Assembly (NCBI GenBank): GCA_943372195.1 | Contig: CALRXS010000002.1 | Location: 124,001 to 188,000, forward strand | From: JAEYZM01 sp943372195 | Lineage (GTDB): Bacteria; Bacteroidota; Bacteroidia; Sphingobacteriales; Sphingobacteriaceae | DNA: 64,000 bases | Reading direction: 5' to 3' | Shown here: positions 26,307 to 35,569 of the stretch, piece by piece | How positions within the stretch are numbered: the stretch's first letter is position 1 | Layout of the letters: every line of letters starts with the position of its first letter | Made by a program: the position numbers and the translations under genes | Notes under the pieces: generated by a model | Seen by the model: the letters and a program-made list of their open reading frames with translations, nothing else | Database searches by the model: none | Told to the model about the DNA's origin: nothing

Positions 26307-28496
26307 TTAATTGCCTAATTCTGACATAAATTTGATACGCATCAACTGAATTTCTTCTTTCGTATAGTCGTCATTGCCCAACTCTGCGATAGCGTCCTCA
26401 ATCGAATCCGACTCTGCATTCCTGAAATAATCAAACACCTCATCTTGCCTATCGTCATCTATCATCTCATCGATGTAATAATTCAAATTCAATTTCGTAC
26501 CCGATGATACTATCGATTCTATCTCTGTCAATATCTGCTCGAAACTCAAGCCCTTGCTGTTCGCTATATCTTCTAGTGCTATCTTACGATCGATGTTCTG
26601 TATGATCGCCACTTTTATCGCCGATTTATTCGCTGCGGTTTTCACCACCATGTCCATCGGGCGATCAATTTCATTTTCTTCTACGTATTTATTAATCAAG
26701 GCTAAAAATGGTGCCCCGAACTTCGCTGCCTTGCCTGCGCCCACTCCAGAGATTTGCTTCAACTCATCCATCGTCAATGGGTAATGAGTACTCATCTCTT
26801 GTAATGATGGCTCTTGGAACACTACAAACGGTGGCACATTATGCTTCTTACCGACCTGTCTGCACAAGTCTTTCAACAAGCCGAACAATACCGTATCTGT
26901 TGCTGCTACACCCGATTGTGCATCTTCATCTCCACTGTCATCGCTATCGTAATCTTTGTTCATACTGAACATGACTGGGGTCGGATTCTCGATATATGTT
27001 AATCCGTTTTTGGTCAACTTCAACAAGCCGTAATTCTCAATATCTTTTTGCAAGAAGCCACTCAACAATGCTTGTCGTATCACCGACTCCCATAATTTTT
27101 TACTCTGCTCCTTACCTGCTCCATATGCTTTTAACTTCGTATGTCCGAAGTCTTGTATCGACTTATTATCTTCTGCCAGCAATACATTGATGATGTGTTC
27201 TGCATTGAACTTTTCATTCATCTCTTTTATCGCTTTAAGAGTCGTTGCTAAGAACTCTTGAGCTTCAAATCTTTCCTTCGGATGTCTGCAATTATCGCAC
27301 ATGTTATTGCATGCCGCTTCATTGAAGGTCTCCCCGAAATAGTACAAAATCTGTTTTCTTCGACAGGCCGAAGACTCAGCATAATCAACTACTTCGTTTA
27401 ATATTTGCATACCAATCTCTTTTTCAGCGACTGGCTTATCTTTCATAAATTTCGCTAGCTTGATGATATCGCTCTCTGCATAAAATGCAATGCAATTTCC
27501 TTCGGCACCATCTCTACCTGCTCTACCTGTTTCTTGGTAATAACCTTCTAAACTCTTCGGCATGTCGTGATGTATCACAAAACGAACATCGGGTTTATCA
27601 ATACCCATACCGAATGCAATGGTGGCTACAATGACATCTACATCTTCCATCAAGAATTTATCTTGATGCATCGCTCGCTCTTTAGGTTCTAAGCCCGCAT
27701 GATAAGGCAAAGCCTTAATTCCATTCAGGTTCAGGGCTTCTGCTATCTCTTCTACTTTTTTTCTACTTAAGCAATAGATGATACCAGATTTGCCTTGATT
27801 GGCTTTGATGTATTTGATAATTTCTTTGACGACCGATTTTTTCGGACGTATATCGTAATATAAATTAGGTCTGTTGAATGATGATTTGTAGAGGGTAGCA
27901 TTTTGCATTTGCAAGTTCTTCATGATGTCTTGCTGCACTTTCGGAGTGGCGGTGGCTGTTAAGGCGATGATGGGTACATGTCCGCCGAGCTGATTAATAA
28001 CCGAGCGAATCTTACGATACTCTGGTCTGAAATCATGCCCCCACTCTGAAATACAATGGGCCTCGTCAATGGCGACAAATGATACTTGCGCCGATTGTAA
28101 AAATTCTAAGTTCTCTTGTTTGGCTAATGACTCAGGTGCGATGTATAATAATTTGGTATCACCACTTAAGACATCGTTCTTCACTTTCATGATCTCTGCT
28201 TTACTAAGCGATGAGTTGATGAAATGGGCGATGCTATCGTTCGAGCCAAATGCTCTTATTTGATCAACCTGGTTTTTCATTAAGGCAATGAGTGGTGAAA
28301 TTACTAATGCGGTACCATCACTCATCATTGCTGGTAATTGGTAACACATAGATTTACCTGCACCGGTAGGCATGATCACAAAAGTGTCATTACCCGAAAG
28401 TATATTGGTTATAATTGCCTCTTGCTGACCTTTAAATTGGTCGAAGCCAAAAAAGTTATTTAAGTTATCGAAAAGTAATTTCTTGGTCTCTATCAT
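26307..28496 (-). CDS. recQ: ATP-dependent DNA helicase RecQ
   Basis: SF2 3'-5' DNA helicase of 729 residues for recombination and fork repair. The P-loop MPTGAGKSMCYQLP (about 42), the DEAH box AIDEAHCISEWGHDFRPEY (about 142), ATATPKVQQDI (motif III) and YYQETGRAGRDG (motif VI) are intact. Four zinc-binding Cys follow in CRRKQILYYFGE and CNNMCDNCRHP. The RQC winged helix and an HRDC domain (LTMDELKQISGVGAGKAAKFG) come next, and a C-terminal helix-turn-helix extension as in many Bacteroidota RecQ proteins completes the chain. It is divergent from kdsD, and kdsA follows in the same direction. Confidence 0.95.
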   Translation of the reverse strand: MIETKKLLFDNLNNFFGFDQFKGQQEAIITNILSGNDTFVIMPTGAGKSMCYQLPAMMSDGTALVISPLIALMKNQVDQIRAFGSNDSIAHFINSSLSKAEIMKVKNDVLSGDTKLLYIAPESLAKQENLEFLQSAQVSFVAIDEAHCISEWGHDFRPEYRKIRSVINQLGGHVPIIALTATATPKVQQDIMKNLQMQNATLYKSSFNRPNLYYDIRPKKSVVKEIIKYIKANQGKSGIIYCLSRKKVEEIAEALNLNGIKALPYHAGLEPKERAMHQDKFLMEDVDVIVATIAFGMGIDKPDVRFVIHHDMPKSLEGYYQETGRAGRDGAEGNCIAFYAESDIIKLAKFMKDKPVAEKEIGMQILNEVVDYAESSACRRKQILYYFGETFNEAACNNMCDNCRHPKERFEAQEFLATTLKAIKEMNEKFNAEHIINVLLAEDNKSIQDFGHTKLKAYGAGKEQSKKLWESVIRQALLSGFLQKDIENYGLLKLTKNGLTYIENPTPVMFSMNKDYDSDDSGDEDAQSGVAATDTVLFGLLKDLCRQVGKKHNVPPFVVFQEPSLQEMSTHYPLTMDELKQISGVGAGKAAKFGAPFLALINKYVEENEIDRPMDMVVKTAANKSAIKVAIIQNIDRKIALEDIANSKGLSFEQILTEIESIVSSGTKLNLNYYIDEMIDDDRQDEVFDYFRNAESDSIEDAIAELGNDDYTKEEIQLMRIKFMSELGN

Positions 28497-28556
28497 CCTA
28501 ACACCCCGATAATGAATTAGTTATATTATTGCTATAAATTGAACTTAAAAATAATA

Positions 28557-28564
28557 TATTTTTG
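28557..28564 (+). promoter_or_regulatory. -7 box of the kdsD operon
   Basis: TATTTTTG fits TAnnTTTG and lies about 30 bases before the kdsD start codon, in the divergent recQ/kdsD space. No ideal -33 TTTG is seen. Confidence 0.45.
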
Positions 28565-28593
28565 TGAGAAATAGAGCAATATTTTAGAGAAAA

Positions 28594-29559
28594 TTGAAGT
28601 CAGCAAAAGAAATAATCGAAATAGCCAATCGCACCTTCAAGATTGAAGCCGATGCGGTACTACAATTGCAACAGCAGTTGAACAATGATTTCGTGGAGGT
28701 AATTAACGAGATCTTAAAATCGAACGGACGAGTAGTAGTCACAGGTATTGGCAAGAGTGCCATCATCGCTAATAAGATTGTAGCGACACTTAATTCAACA
28801 GGTACACCTTCCCTATTCATGCACGCAGCAGATGCCATACACGGCGACCTGGGCATGATTCAGAAAGACGATGTGGTGATTTGCATCTCTAAGAGCGGAA
28901 ACACGCCTGAGATCAAAGTATTGGTACCTCTATTGAAAGCATCGACGAATAAATTAGTAGCCATTGTAGGTAATAACGAATCGTTATTAGCTAAGCAAGC
29001 TGATTATGTATTAGACACTACGGTTGATGTAGAAGCTTGCCCCAATAATTTAGCACCTACTACCAGCACTACTGCACAATTAGCCATGGGCGATGCAATC
29101 GCTGTATGTTTATTAGAATGCCGTGCTTTTAGCTCGAGTGATTTTGCGAAGTACCATCCGGGTGGAGCATTAGGCAAGAGATTGTATTTGAAGGTTTCTG
29201 ACCTTGCTACACAAAACGAAAAGCCAATGGTCACTGAGCATGAAAATTTATCACAAGTGATACTTGAAATTTCTTCTAAGCGTTTAGGGATGACAGCGGT
29301 CATTGACAACGATGATCAGTTGGTCGGCATCATAACCGATGGAGATTTGCGACGCTTAATGGAGAAAGGCTTTAATGATAATTTACTGGCGAAAGACATT
29401 ATGGGCAAACATCCGAAGACAATAAACAAAGATGAATTAGCAATTAATGCGCTTGAGTTAATGAAAATTCATAATATTACACAGTTAATAGTGGCCGACG
29501 ATACACAATACGTTGGTGTTATACATTTGCACGATTTAATAAGAGAAGGAATTATATAA
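28594..29559 (+). CDS. kdsD: Arabinose-5-phosphate isomerase (SIS + CBS)
   Basis: KpsF/GutQ-type isomerase, 321 residues, converting ribulose 5-phosphate to arabinose 5-phosphate for Kdo synthesis. The SIS domain spans about residues 35-170 (RVVVTGIGKSAIIANKIVAT, ADAIHGDLGMI, ISKSGNTPEIK), followed by two CBS domains (about 205-265 and 270-321; TAVIDNDDQLVGIITDGDLRR). The start is a TTG: an in-frame stop lies nine bases upstream and the next in-frame ATG falls inside the SIS domain, so TTG is the only start giving a full-length enzyme. The gene overlaps manC by one base (TAATG) and heads an envelope-sugar operon. Confidence 0.92.
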   Translation: MKSAKEIIEIANRTFKIEADAVLQLQQQLNNDFVEVINEILKSNGRVVVTGIGKSAIIANKIVATLNSTGTPSLFMHAADAIHGDLGMIQKDDVVICISKSGNTPEIKVLVPLLKASTNKLVAIVGNNESLLAKQADYVLDTTVDVEACPNNLAPTTSTTAQLAMGDAIAVCLLECRAFSSSDFAKYHPGGALGKRLYLKVSDLATQNEKPMVTEHENLSQVILEISSKRLGMTAVIDNDDQLVGIITDGDLRRLMEKGFNDNLLAKDIMGKHPKTINKDELAINALELMKIHNITQLIVADDTQYVGVIHLHDLIREGII

Positions 29560-30647
29560 TGTTAGATAAGAATAAGTATGCCATCATTATGGCAGGTGGT
29601 ATTGGAAGTAGATTTTGGCCAATTAGTAAAACGAACAGACCTAAGCAGTTTCTTGATATTTTAGGTATAGGTAAGACGTTGATTCAACAAACCTATGAGA
29701 GATTTTTGAATATTTGTCCGGCTGAAAATATCTACATCGTCACCAACGAAAGTTACCGCGCATTGATCAACGAGCAAATACCTTCATTAAACAATGATCA
29801 AATTTTAGGGGAGCCGATTGCGAAAAATACGGCACCATGTATTGCTTATGCATGTCATAAAATTCACAAGCAAAACCCTGAAGCGATTGTAACCGTTGCC
29901 CCTTCAGACCATTTGATTTTGAAGGAAGATGATTTTTGTATGCAGATAAATGTAGCAATGGAAAATGCTACCAACAATGATTATTTAATCACTTTAGGTA
30001 TTATGCCTACTCGACCGGATACAGGGTACGGATATATTCAATTCGTTGAAAACACTTTACAAGACGGGCATTACAAGGTGAAGACTTTCACTGAGAAACC
30101 GAATTTAGAACTCGCGAAAACTTTTTTACAGAGTGGTGATTTCTTATGGAATGCCGGCATCTTTGTATGGAGTACGAAATCGATCATCGCTGCTTTAGAA
30201 AAAAGTTTAGCAGACATGAACGAGATTTTTGCTTCCGGTAAAATTTATTACAACACCCCACAAGAGAAGAAATTTATTGAGAACGCATACACGCAATGCT
30301 CTAATATTTCGATCGACTATGGCATTATGGAGAAAGCGAATAATGTATATGTTTATGCTGCTGACTTCGGATGGTCGGATCTTGGAACTTGGGGTTCGTT
30401 ATACACTGTTTTAGAAAAAGATTATGTGGGTAATGCAGTGGTATACCCAGAGAATGTAGTGATGTACGATTCTTCTAACTGTATAGTAAATACTGAGAAA
30501 GAGAAGCTAGTAGTGATTAAAGGTTTAGAAGATTTTATTGTCGTTGACTCTGGTGATGTGCTATTGGTATGCCCCAAGAATCAAGAGCAAGAGATCAAAC
30601 AAATAGTCGCTGACATCCGTACGAAAAAAGGCGATAAATACATTTAG
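29559..30647 (+). CDS. manC: Mannose-1-phosphate guanylyltransferase
   Basis: Nucleotidyltransferase of 362 residues that makes GDP-mannose from GTP and mannose 1-phosphate. The signature MAGGIGSRFWPISKTNRPKQF is at residues 11-31, with the pyrophosphorylase Arg and Lys. VTVAPSDHLIL carries the metal-binding Asp, FTEKPNLELAKTFLQSGDFL the sugar-phosphate Lys, and WNAGIFVW the substrate Asn. The C-terminal phosphomannose isomerase domain of long ManC forms is absent, so this is the single-function type. It overlaps kdsD by one base and is followed four bases later by the ompA-like gene. Confidence 0.92.
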   Translation: MLDKNKYAIIMAGGIGSRFWPISKTNRPKQFLDILGIGKTLIQQTYERFLNICPAENIYIVTNESYRALINEQIPSLNNDQILGEPIAKNTAPCIAYACHKIHKQNPEAIVTVAPSDHLILKEDDFCMQINVAMENATNNDYLITLGIMPTRPDTGYGYIQFVENTLQDGHYKVKTFTEKPNLELAKTFLQSGDFLWNAGIFVWSTKSIIAALEKSLADMNEIFASGKIYYNTPQEKKFIENAYTQCSNISIDYGIMEKANNVYVYAADFGWSDLGTWGSLYTVLEKDYVGNAVVYPENVVMYDSSNCIVNTEKEKLVVIKGLEDFIVVDSGDVLLVCPKNQEQEIKQIVADIRTKKGDKYI

Positions 30648-30651
30648 TCTT

Positions 30652-32541
30652 ATGAAGAGAATAGTTTTTTGCGTTCTGATGTGCATTGGAACTTTTACTG
30701 CATTTGCACAAAATACTTTGTCATCAAAAAATGCAAAAGCACTATCGGCTTATCAGCGTTCGAACATCGCGATCAACCAACGTTTATACAATACGGCGAT
30801 TCGTGATTTAGAAGAAGCGATACGCATCGATGCGAATTTTGTGGAAGCACATTTTCGCTTAGCAGATGTCTTAAAAATTTCGAAAGATTATAGAAGAGCA
30901 TTAGCTGAATACCAAACGGTAATTAGCCTGAACCCTAGAATTAGCAAGCATCTCGACTATGAATTAGGAGAAACTTATTTCATGTTGCATGTTTACGATA
31001 CTGCATTAATGTATTTCGAAACGTATGCAAAAGTTTTAGACCTCAGCGAAAACAGACAGAAAGAATTAAATAAATATTTGAAGAATACACGCTTCAGTGT
31101 GGAGGCGGTGAAGAAGCCGGTGATTTATAAACCAGAAAATTTAGGCATCAATATCAACACTCCGAATCAAGAATATTTACCAACGATAACTGCCGATGAT
31201 AGTACATTGATTTTCACACGCAGATCGAATCAAGAAGATTTTTATATCAGCAAAAGAACTGCTACGGGTTGGGACAAGGCAGTGACATTAAGTTCGGCGA
31301 TTAATACTACAGGTAACGAAGGTGCGCAATGTATTTCACCCGATGGTCAATACCTTTATTTCGCTGGATGTTCACGACCTGATGGTTTCGGCAAATGTGA
31401 TATTTACTACTCTAAATTAGAGGGCAATGAATGGAGCAAGCCTGTGAATTTAGGAGAGCCTGTGAACACGATGTATTGGGAATCGCAACCATCGATTTCA
31501 CCTGATGGCAAGACTTTATATTTTGTGAGTGATCGCAAAGGTGGATATGGTTCGTATGATATTTATCGCTCAACTTATTTAGGTGAAGGCAAATGGTCTC
31601 GTCCGGTGAATTTAGGTCCGGCGATCAACACCGAAGGCGTTGAATTCTCCCCTTTCATTCACAACGATAATCAAACATTATACTTCTCATCGAACGGCTG
31701 GCCAGGCTTTGGAGAAAACGATATATTCTTCAGCAGAAAATCTACGAACGGTACTTGGGGCCCTGCACAAAACATCGGCTACCCTATTAACACTTCACAA
31801 GAAGAGAGTAGTTTATTTATTTCGAACGATGGTAAGAAAGCATTTTTTGCATCGTCAACATTGAAAGGTCAAGGAGGATTAGATTTATTCACCTTCGAAT
31901 TGCATGAGTCTGCAAGGCCTTTGCCAGTAACGTATGTGAAAGGATTAGTCTTCGATAAGATGACGAAAAATAAATTAGGATCTACGATTGAAATCATTGA
32001 CATCAGCAATGGTGATACGGTAGCACAGACAAACAGCAATGCAGCGAGCGGACAATTTCTTGCATCGCTACCATCCGGGAAAACCTATGCCTTCAATGTT
32101 TACAGCGATGGCTATTTATTTTACTCAGATCAATTTGAATTAAAAAACAAACGCACGGTAGAACCTTTTAAATTAATGGTTCCGCTAGATGCTATAAAAA
32201 TTGGAGCGAAGATCGCTTTGAGAAATATTTTTTACGAGTCAGGGTCATTCAAATTGAAAAACGAATCGATGTATGAGATCACGAAGCTCGTACAATTCTT
32301 AAAAGAGAATCCGGATGTTCGCATCGAAATCAGCGGACATACCGACAATACTGGCGTAGATCAAACGAACTTAACACTCTCTACGAACCGTGCGAAATCT
32401 GTGTATGATTGGCTAGTAAAACAAGGCATTTCAGCCGATCGATTGGTGTATAAGGGTTATGGAAAATCGCAGCCGTTGGAGCCGAATACGACGGAGGCGG
32501 GGAAGGCGAGAAATCGCCGCACCGAGATCAAGATTATTTAA
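30652..32541 (+). CDS. OmpA-family protein with TPR and PD40 repeats (PorE-like)
   Basis: Envelope protein of 629 residues. A signal peptide (CVLMCIGTFTAFA, cleavage near residue 20, no lipobox) is followed by a TPR region (about 30-130; YNTAIRDLEEAIRIDANFVEAHF and ALAEYQTVISLNP). Next come PD40/WD40-like repeats (about 170-400; CISPDGQYLYFAG, SISPDGKTLYFVSDRKGGYG and SLFISNDGKKAFFAS), a carboxypeptidase-like regulatory domain (about 425-500) and a C-terminal OmpA/MotB peptidoglycan-binding domain (about 525-629; ISGHTDNTG and NRRTEI). This order is that of PorE-type proteins linked to type 9 secretion in Bacteroidota, but PorE is a lipoprotein, so this may be a paralogue. It is cotranscribed with manC. 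Its stop is 20 bases from the left end of repeat element A. Confidence 0.87.
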   Translation: MKRIVFCVLMCIGTFTAFAQNTLSSKNAKALSAYQRSNIAINQRLYNTAIRDLEEAIRIDANFVEAHFRLADVLKISKDYRRALAEYQTVISLNPRISKHLDYELGETYFMLHVYDTALMYFETYAKVLDLSENRQKELNKYLKNTRFSVEAVKKPVIYKPENLGININTPNQEYLPTITADDSTLIFTRRSNQEDFYISKRTATGWDKAVTLSSAINTTGNEGAQCISPDGQYLYFAGCSRPDGFGKCDIYYSKLEGNEWSKPVNLGEPVNTMYWESQPSISPDGKTLYFVSDRKGGYGSYDIYRSTYLGEGKWSRPVNLGPAINTEGVEFSPFIHNDNQTLYFSSNGWPGFGENDIFFSRKSTNGTWGPAQNIGYPINTSQEESSLFISNDGKKAFFASSTLKGQGGLDLFTFELHESARPLPVTYVKGLVFDKMTKNKLGSTIEIIDISNGDTVAQTNSNAASGQFLASLPSGKTYAFNVYSDGYLFYSDQFELKNKRTVEPFKLMVPLDAIKIGAKIALRNIFYESGSFKLKNESMYEITKLVQFLKENPDVRIEISGHTDNTGVDQTNLTLSTNRAKSVYDWLVKQGISADRLVYKGYGKSQPLEPNTTEAGKARNRRTEIKII

Positions 32542-32560
32542 ATATTACACGGCGATTTCG

Positions 32561-32877
32561 TATTCCGTATTCAGTATTCCGTATTCCGATGCCTAATTTT
32601 TGAGATACGTCAGGATGATTGTTCGAGGTACCCGTAGGGGGCGATTACATCGACCCGCCTACGATACGATATCAAGCAGATCGAAATTCGATGTCTTGTC
32701 CTGAAATAGGTTTACAAAAATTGTAAACCTATTTCAGGATGTTACACGATCTGATTGTGTTGTTAACGGGGCGATGTAATCGCCCCCTACAGGTGCTTCC
32801 TATATTCATCATCAATTCATTGTGACGCATATTGAAACTTAAGTATCGGAATACTGAATACGGAATACTGAATACTA
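32561..32877. repeat. Multi-hairpin repeat element, copy A
   Basis: Heptamers TATTCCG, TATTCAG, TATTCCG, TATTCCG (32561-32588) face the mirrored CGGAATA, CTGAATA, CGGAATA, CTGAATA (32847-32874). Inside, paired GGGCGAT..ATCG segments at 32638-32655 and 32768-32785 flank a perfect hairpin at 32700-32738 (two 18-base arms CCTGAAATAGGTTTACAA and its complement, 3-base loop). The element lies between two convergent genes, and the right array abuts the TAG of the minus-strand gene. Copies B, C and D share the ends and hairpins; the central 39-base hairpin is found only here. Confidence 0.85.
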
Positions 32878-34302
32878 CTCTTTCCATAGAAACGAATTCC
32901 CCGTCCCATGCTCATTCTGCTCATACTGCGCATTATCCGGGTCAACCGTCCATGCGCCATCGATGATGAATTTGTAGCTGTTCTTACCGGGTTCGATGTA
33001 AACACTCAATTCCCAATGATCATTCACTCGCTTCATACGAAGGCCTGGCTCTGTCCAGTTGATGAATGAACCCGTCACCCTCACATCCTTGGCATTATCA
33101 AAGCCTTTAAGCTTAAAAGTATGATTGGGTTGAACGATTAGTATCGAATTGATCTCATTGTCGAGGCTTGAACTTAATGGGTTCTGCGGATCTAAGATCC
33201 ATTGATCATCGACGATGAATTTGTAAAAATAATTTCCGGGAGCGAGAACGTATGGAAGTTCCCATGCCGATTGATTCTTTAGCATTTTTAGTTCATAGGG
33301 ATTCCATGCGTTGAAATTGCCTGATACAAAAACTTGTGAGCTATTAAGGTAATCAGCTAATTTAAAAATCAAGGTATCACCGATACTGAAAATTGAATTC
33401 ACATTACCACGACCATCGCCTCTAGTGTTTTTATTATGTGGATCTAGCATCCAGTTTTTATCAACCAAAAACTTGTAAGAATAAGTTCCTTCTTTAATGT
33501 ATATAGGGAGTTCCCATGCATCTTTGGTTCTGCGTAATTGAATTTCTTTTTCGTTCCAATCATTAAATGTACCTGCTACTACTACCCTCTTAGCGTTTTG
33601 ATAATTGGAAAGTTTGAAAACATAATTCGTTTTGAAATAAATAGAATTATGACCGTAATAAGTATCAGATTCTTTGTTTTTATTTTCAGGGTCTTCGATC
33701 CATTTACCATCTACGATAAATTTATAAAGGTGTTTACCTGCACCGAGAGAAATATCTACGTACCATCCGGAGTCAGTAAGAATCATTGGGTGTTGTAGGG
33801 TACTCCATTTATTGAAGCTGCCAGATAGGTACACATTTTTTGCGTTTTTATTTCCGTATAAAACAAATCGAGCAGTATGTTTACCGATGTTATAAACTGT
33901 AATCTTAGATTTGAATTCGTTGAAACCAAAGTGGGCAGTCGGATAAAAAGATTGAATGTTATTGAAAAATTTCTCTTCGTGCATGCCCGATGAAAAGTCG
34001 ATCATGTTATGAGCTTGCTCGAGTGTTTTGATGAGTTCAATATAATGTTTAGAAGTTTTATGAATGCGCCAACCGTCACGTAAATAAAGGGTGTCGAGCT
34101 TACCATCTTTTAAAGATCCTAAATTGATTTTACCCATATCGAAATTTTTCAATAGGCTATCGAGTTCTTTTTGAGAATATTTGGTATTGATTTTCAGATA
34201 GAGATTACCATCATAGACCCTCAATAGATCTTCACTTTGTGCGAATACCAATTGCGCAAAGAAAAGTATGAAAATGAGTACAAGGTTAATTTTTCTATTC
34301 AT
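32875..34302 (-). CDS. Exported protein with four tandem glycogen-binding (CBM48/AMPK-type) modules
   Basis: A 475-residue protein with a signal peptide (LVLIFILFFAQLVFA, cleavage near residue 21), an N-terminal region of about 130 residues without a recognised domain, and four repeats of about 82 residues starting near 155, 238, 319 and 404. Each has the CBM48/isoamylase-N core: NVYLSGSFNKW ... YKFIVDGKWIEDPEN; VVVAGTFNDW ... YKFLVDKNWMLDPHN; VFVSGNFNAW ... YKFIVDDQWILDPQN; and VRVTGSFINW ... YKFIIDGAWTVDPDN. The Trp and Lys-Phe positions match those that bind alpha-1,4-glucan. No catalytic domain is seen. Secretion suggests it binds extracellular or periplasmic starch-like polysaccharide, but no sus genes are nearby. 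Its TAG stop abuts element A. Confidence 0.82.
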   Translation of the reverse strand: MNRKINLVLIFILFFAQLVFAQSEDLLRVYDGNLYLKINTKYSQKELDSLLKNFDMGKINLGSLKDGKLDTLYLRDGWRIHKTSKHYIELIKTLEQAHNMIDFSSGMHEEKFFNNIQSFYPTAHFGFNEFKSKITVYNIGKHTARFVLYGNKNAKNVYLSGSFNKWSTLQHPMILTDSGWYVDISLGAGKHLYKFIVDGKWIEDPENKNKESDTYYGHNSIYFKTNYVFKLSNYQNAKRVVVAGTFNDWNEKEIQLRRTKDAWELPIYIKEGTYSYKFLVDKNWMLDPHNKNTRGDGRGNVNSIFSIGDTLIFKLADYLNSSQVFVSGNFNAWNPYELKMLKNQSAWELPYVLAPGNYFYKFIVDDQWILDPQNPLSSSLDNEINSILIVQPNHTFKLKGFDNAKDVRVTGSFINWTEPGLRMKRVNDHWELSVYIEPGKNSYKFIIDGAWTVDPDNAQYEQNEHGTGNSFLWKE

Positions 34303-34303
34303 C

Positions 34304-35227
34304 TTATTTAGTATAAAGATACAATCGCATTTCTCTTTTTGAAATATTTACTTTTAAAACCCCACGATCAAGCAAATCGTAGCCGATGATACCATCGAGC
34401 GGACGTTGATAGATATCTGCCAAATCTTGCAAACCAGTAATGATCACAGGTAGATTCAGCCAATTCACATTTGCAACATTAAACTCATCGATAGTGCCTG
34501 CAAAGACTTCTAAACGTTGAGCATTCACTCCCGATAAATTAATTCGTTTATTAATTTTCACCAGGTTCATGATTGATTTCGGTAAATAATTATCGAGCAC
34601 CGTCATTTCAGCACCGGTATCAAAGCAGAGTGATAAATTTTTATTCTTCAATTTTGTATTTAGGAAGATGGCATTATTGGTATACGAGATCGGTAAACGG
34701 ATAGCATCATCCGAAGAAACATTTATTGATTTATTGATTCTATAAAATTGAATATTGTTTTCGCGGATGTCTATTGTAAATTCAAGGCTTTCGAAGAGTG
34801 CAGTACCTAGCAATCCGAGGATTTTTATACCCTTATTATTTTCAATATGTGTTAGATCTGTAAGTTCAACAATCATATTTTCGTAATACATTTCTTGAAG
34901 TTTCAAGAGCTTGACACGAGTCTCTAAAACTTTTGCAGAAGTACCTACTACCCCAGTGCTTGCACGCAATCTCTCTACAGCCACATCTTTGTAATAATGG
35001 GTGTTGAGTATGAGTCCGGGTGCCCCCGTATCAAAAATAAAATTCCCTCTTTGGCTGTCGATCTCGGCTTCGATTAGAATCAAATTACCGACACGCTTGA
35101 TGGGTAAACGAAGGGTATCGAAGTTGCCGAGGGGTGTAGATGCGAGGAGGTTCCAACGAGGAGATGGCGCGGAGAGTAGGGTGATGTCTTGCGCAGTAGC
35201 TGTGGTGCTCAGGCCCAATAGCAACAC
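34304..35227 (-). CDS. Exported retropepsin-like aspartic protease, two DTG motifs
   Basis: Clan AA aspartic protease with both halves in one chain: FIFDTGAPGLILN and, about 137 residues on, LCFDTGAEMTVLDN. Each DTG gives one catalytic Asp, so the chain can form a monomeric active site. The C-terminal segment DGIIGYDLLDRGVLKVNISKREM is also typical. The open frame extends to an ATG at 35404, but its first 50 codons run through intergenic repeats (a GAT-core palindrome and four TAnTGAG heptamers). I therefore prefer a start near the GTG at 35227, just before LLLGLSTTATAQ, which would be a short signal peptide. The true start is uncertain. It lies two bases from the glycogen-binding-module gene and is cotranscribed with it. 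Confidence 0.72.
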   Translation of the reverse strand: MLLLGLSTTATAQDITLLSAPSPRWNLLASTPLGNFDTLRLPIKRVGNLILIEAEIDSQRGNFIFDTGAPGLILNTHYYKDVAVERLRASTGVVGTSAKVLETRVKLLKLQEMYYENMIVELTDLTHIENNKGIKILGLLGTALFESLEFTIDIRENNIQFYRINKSINVSSDDAIRLPISYTNNAIFLNTKLKNKNLSLCFDTGAEMTVLDNYLPKSIMNLVKINKRINLSGVNAQRLEVFAGTIDEFNVANVNWLNLPVIITGLQDLADIYQRPLDGIIGYDLLDRGVLKVNISKREMRLYLYTK

Positions 35228-35240
35228 TGTACAAAATACG

Positions 35241-35268
35241 TATAGAGTATTGAGTACTGAGTACTGAG
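35241..35268. repeat. Four TAnTGAG/TATAGAG heptamers
   Basis: TATAGAG, TATTGAG, TACTGAG, TACTGAG in tandem, just upstream of the likely protease start. Same heptamer class as elsewhere (TA at the start, G at the end). Confidence 0.7.
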
Positions 35269-35375
35269 ATGTGCGAGATTTGGGCGGGGTCACGTTTGGT
35301 ATGCTGGTGTTTTTGTAGGAGCAAATTACGGGAATTTTGGGGGAAGGTATTGTATAAATTTTGTGATGTAACAAT

Positions 35376-35543
35376 CGCTGATAAATCAGCGAGGTTACAT
35401 ACACCGCTTTTATTTAACATTATTCGGCGATAAATCGCCTCAAACTTTTCAGATAAGTAAACTATCTGTAAAGTGTTAGCCGATTGATCGGCTGACAAAG
35501 GAAATCAGGAGCAGAATTTGTAATCCCGTTGATTTATCAACGG
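35376..35543. repeat. Cluster of four GAT-core palindromes
   Basis: Four short hairpins with the invariant core GAT-2 bases-ATC and different outer stems: CGCTGATAAATCAGCG (35376), GGCGATAAATCGCC (35426), AGCCGATTGATCGGCT (35478) and CCGTTGATTTATCAACGG (35526). Stems are perfect in each. They occupy the space between the protease and the divergent DUF2279 gene. Confidence 0.8.
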
Positions 35544-35569
35544 TTGTATAAGTTTTATTATATTTATAA

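Noticed and set aside
35228..35404. N-terminal extension of the aspartic protease frame
   Set aside because: The added codons read through a GAT-core palindrome and four heptamers; the signal-peptide-like segment begins only after them, so the extension is probably not translated.
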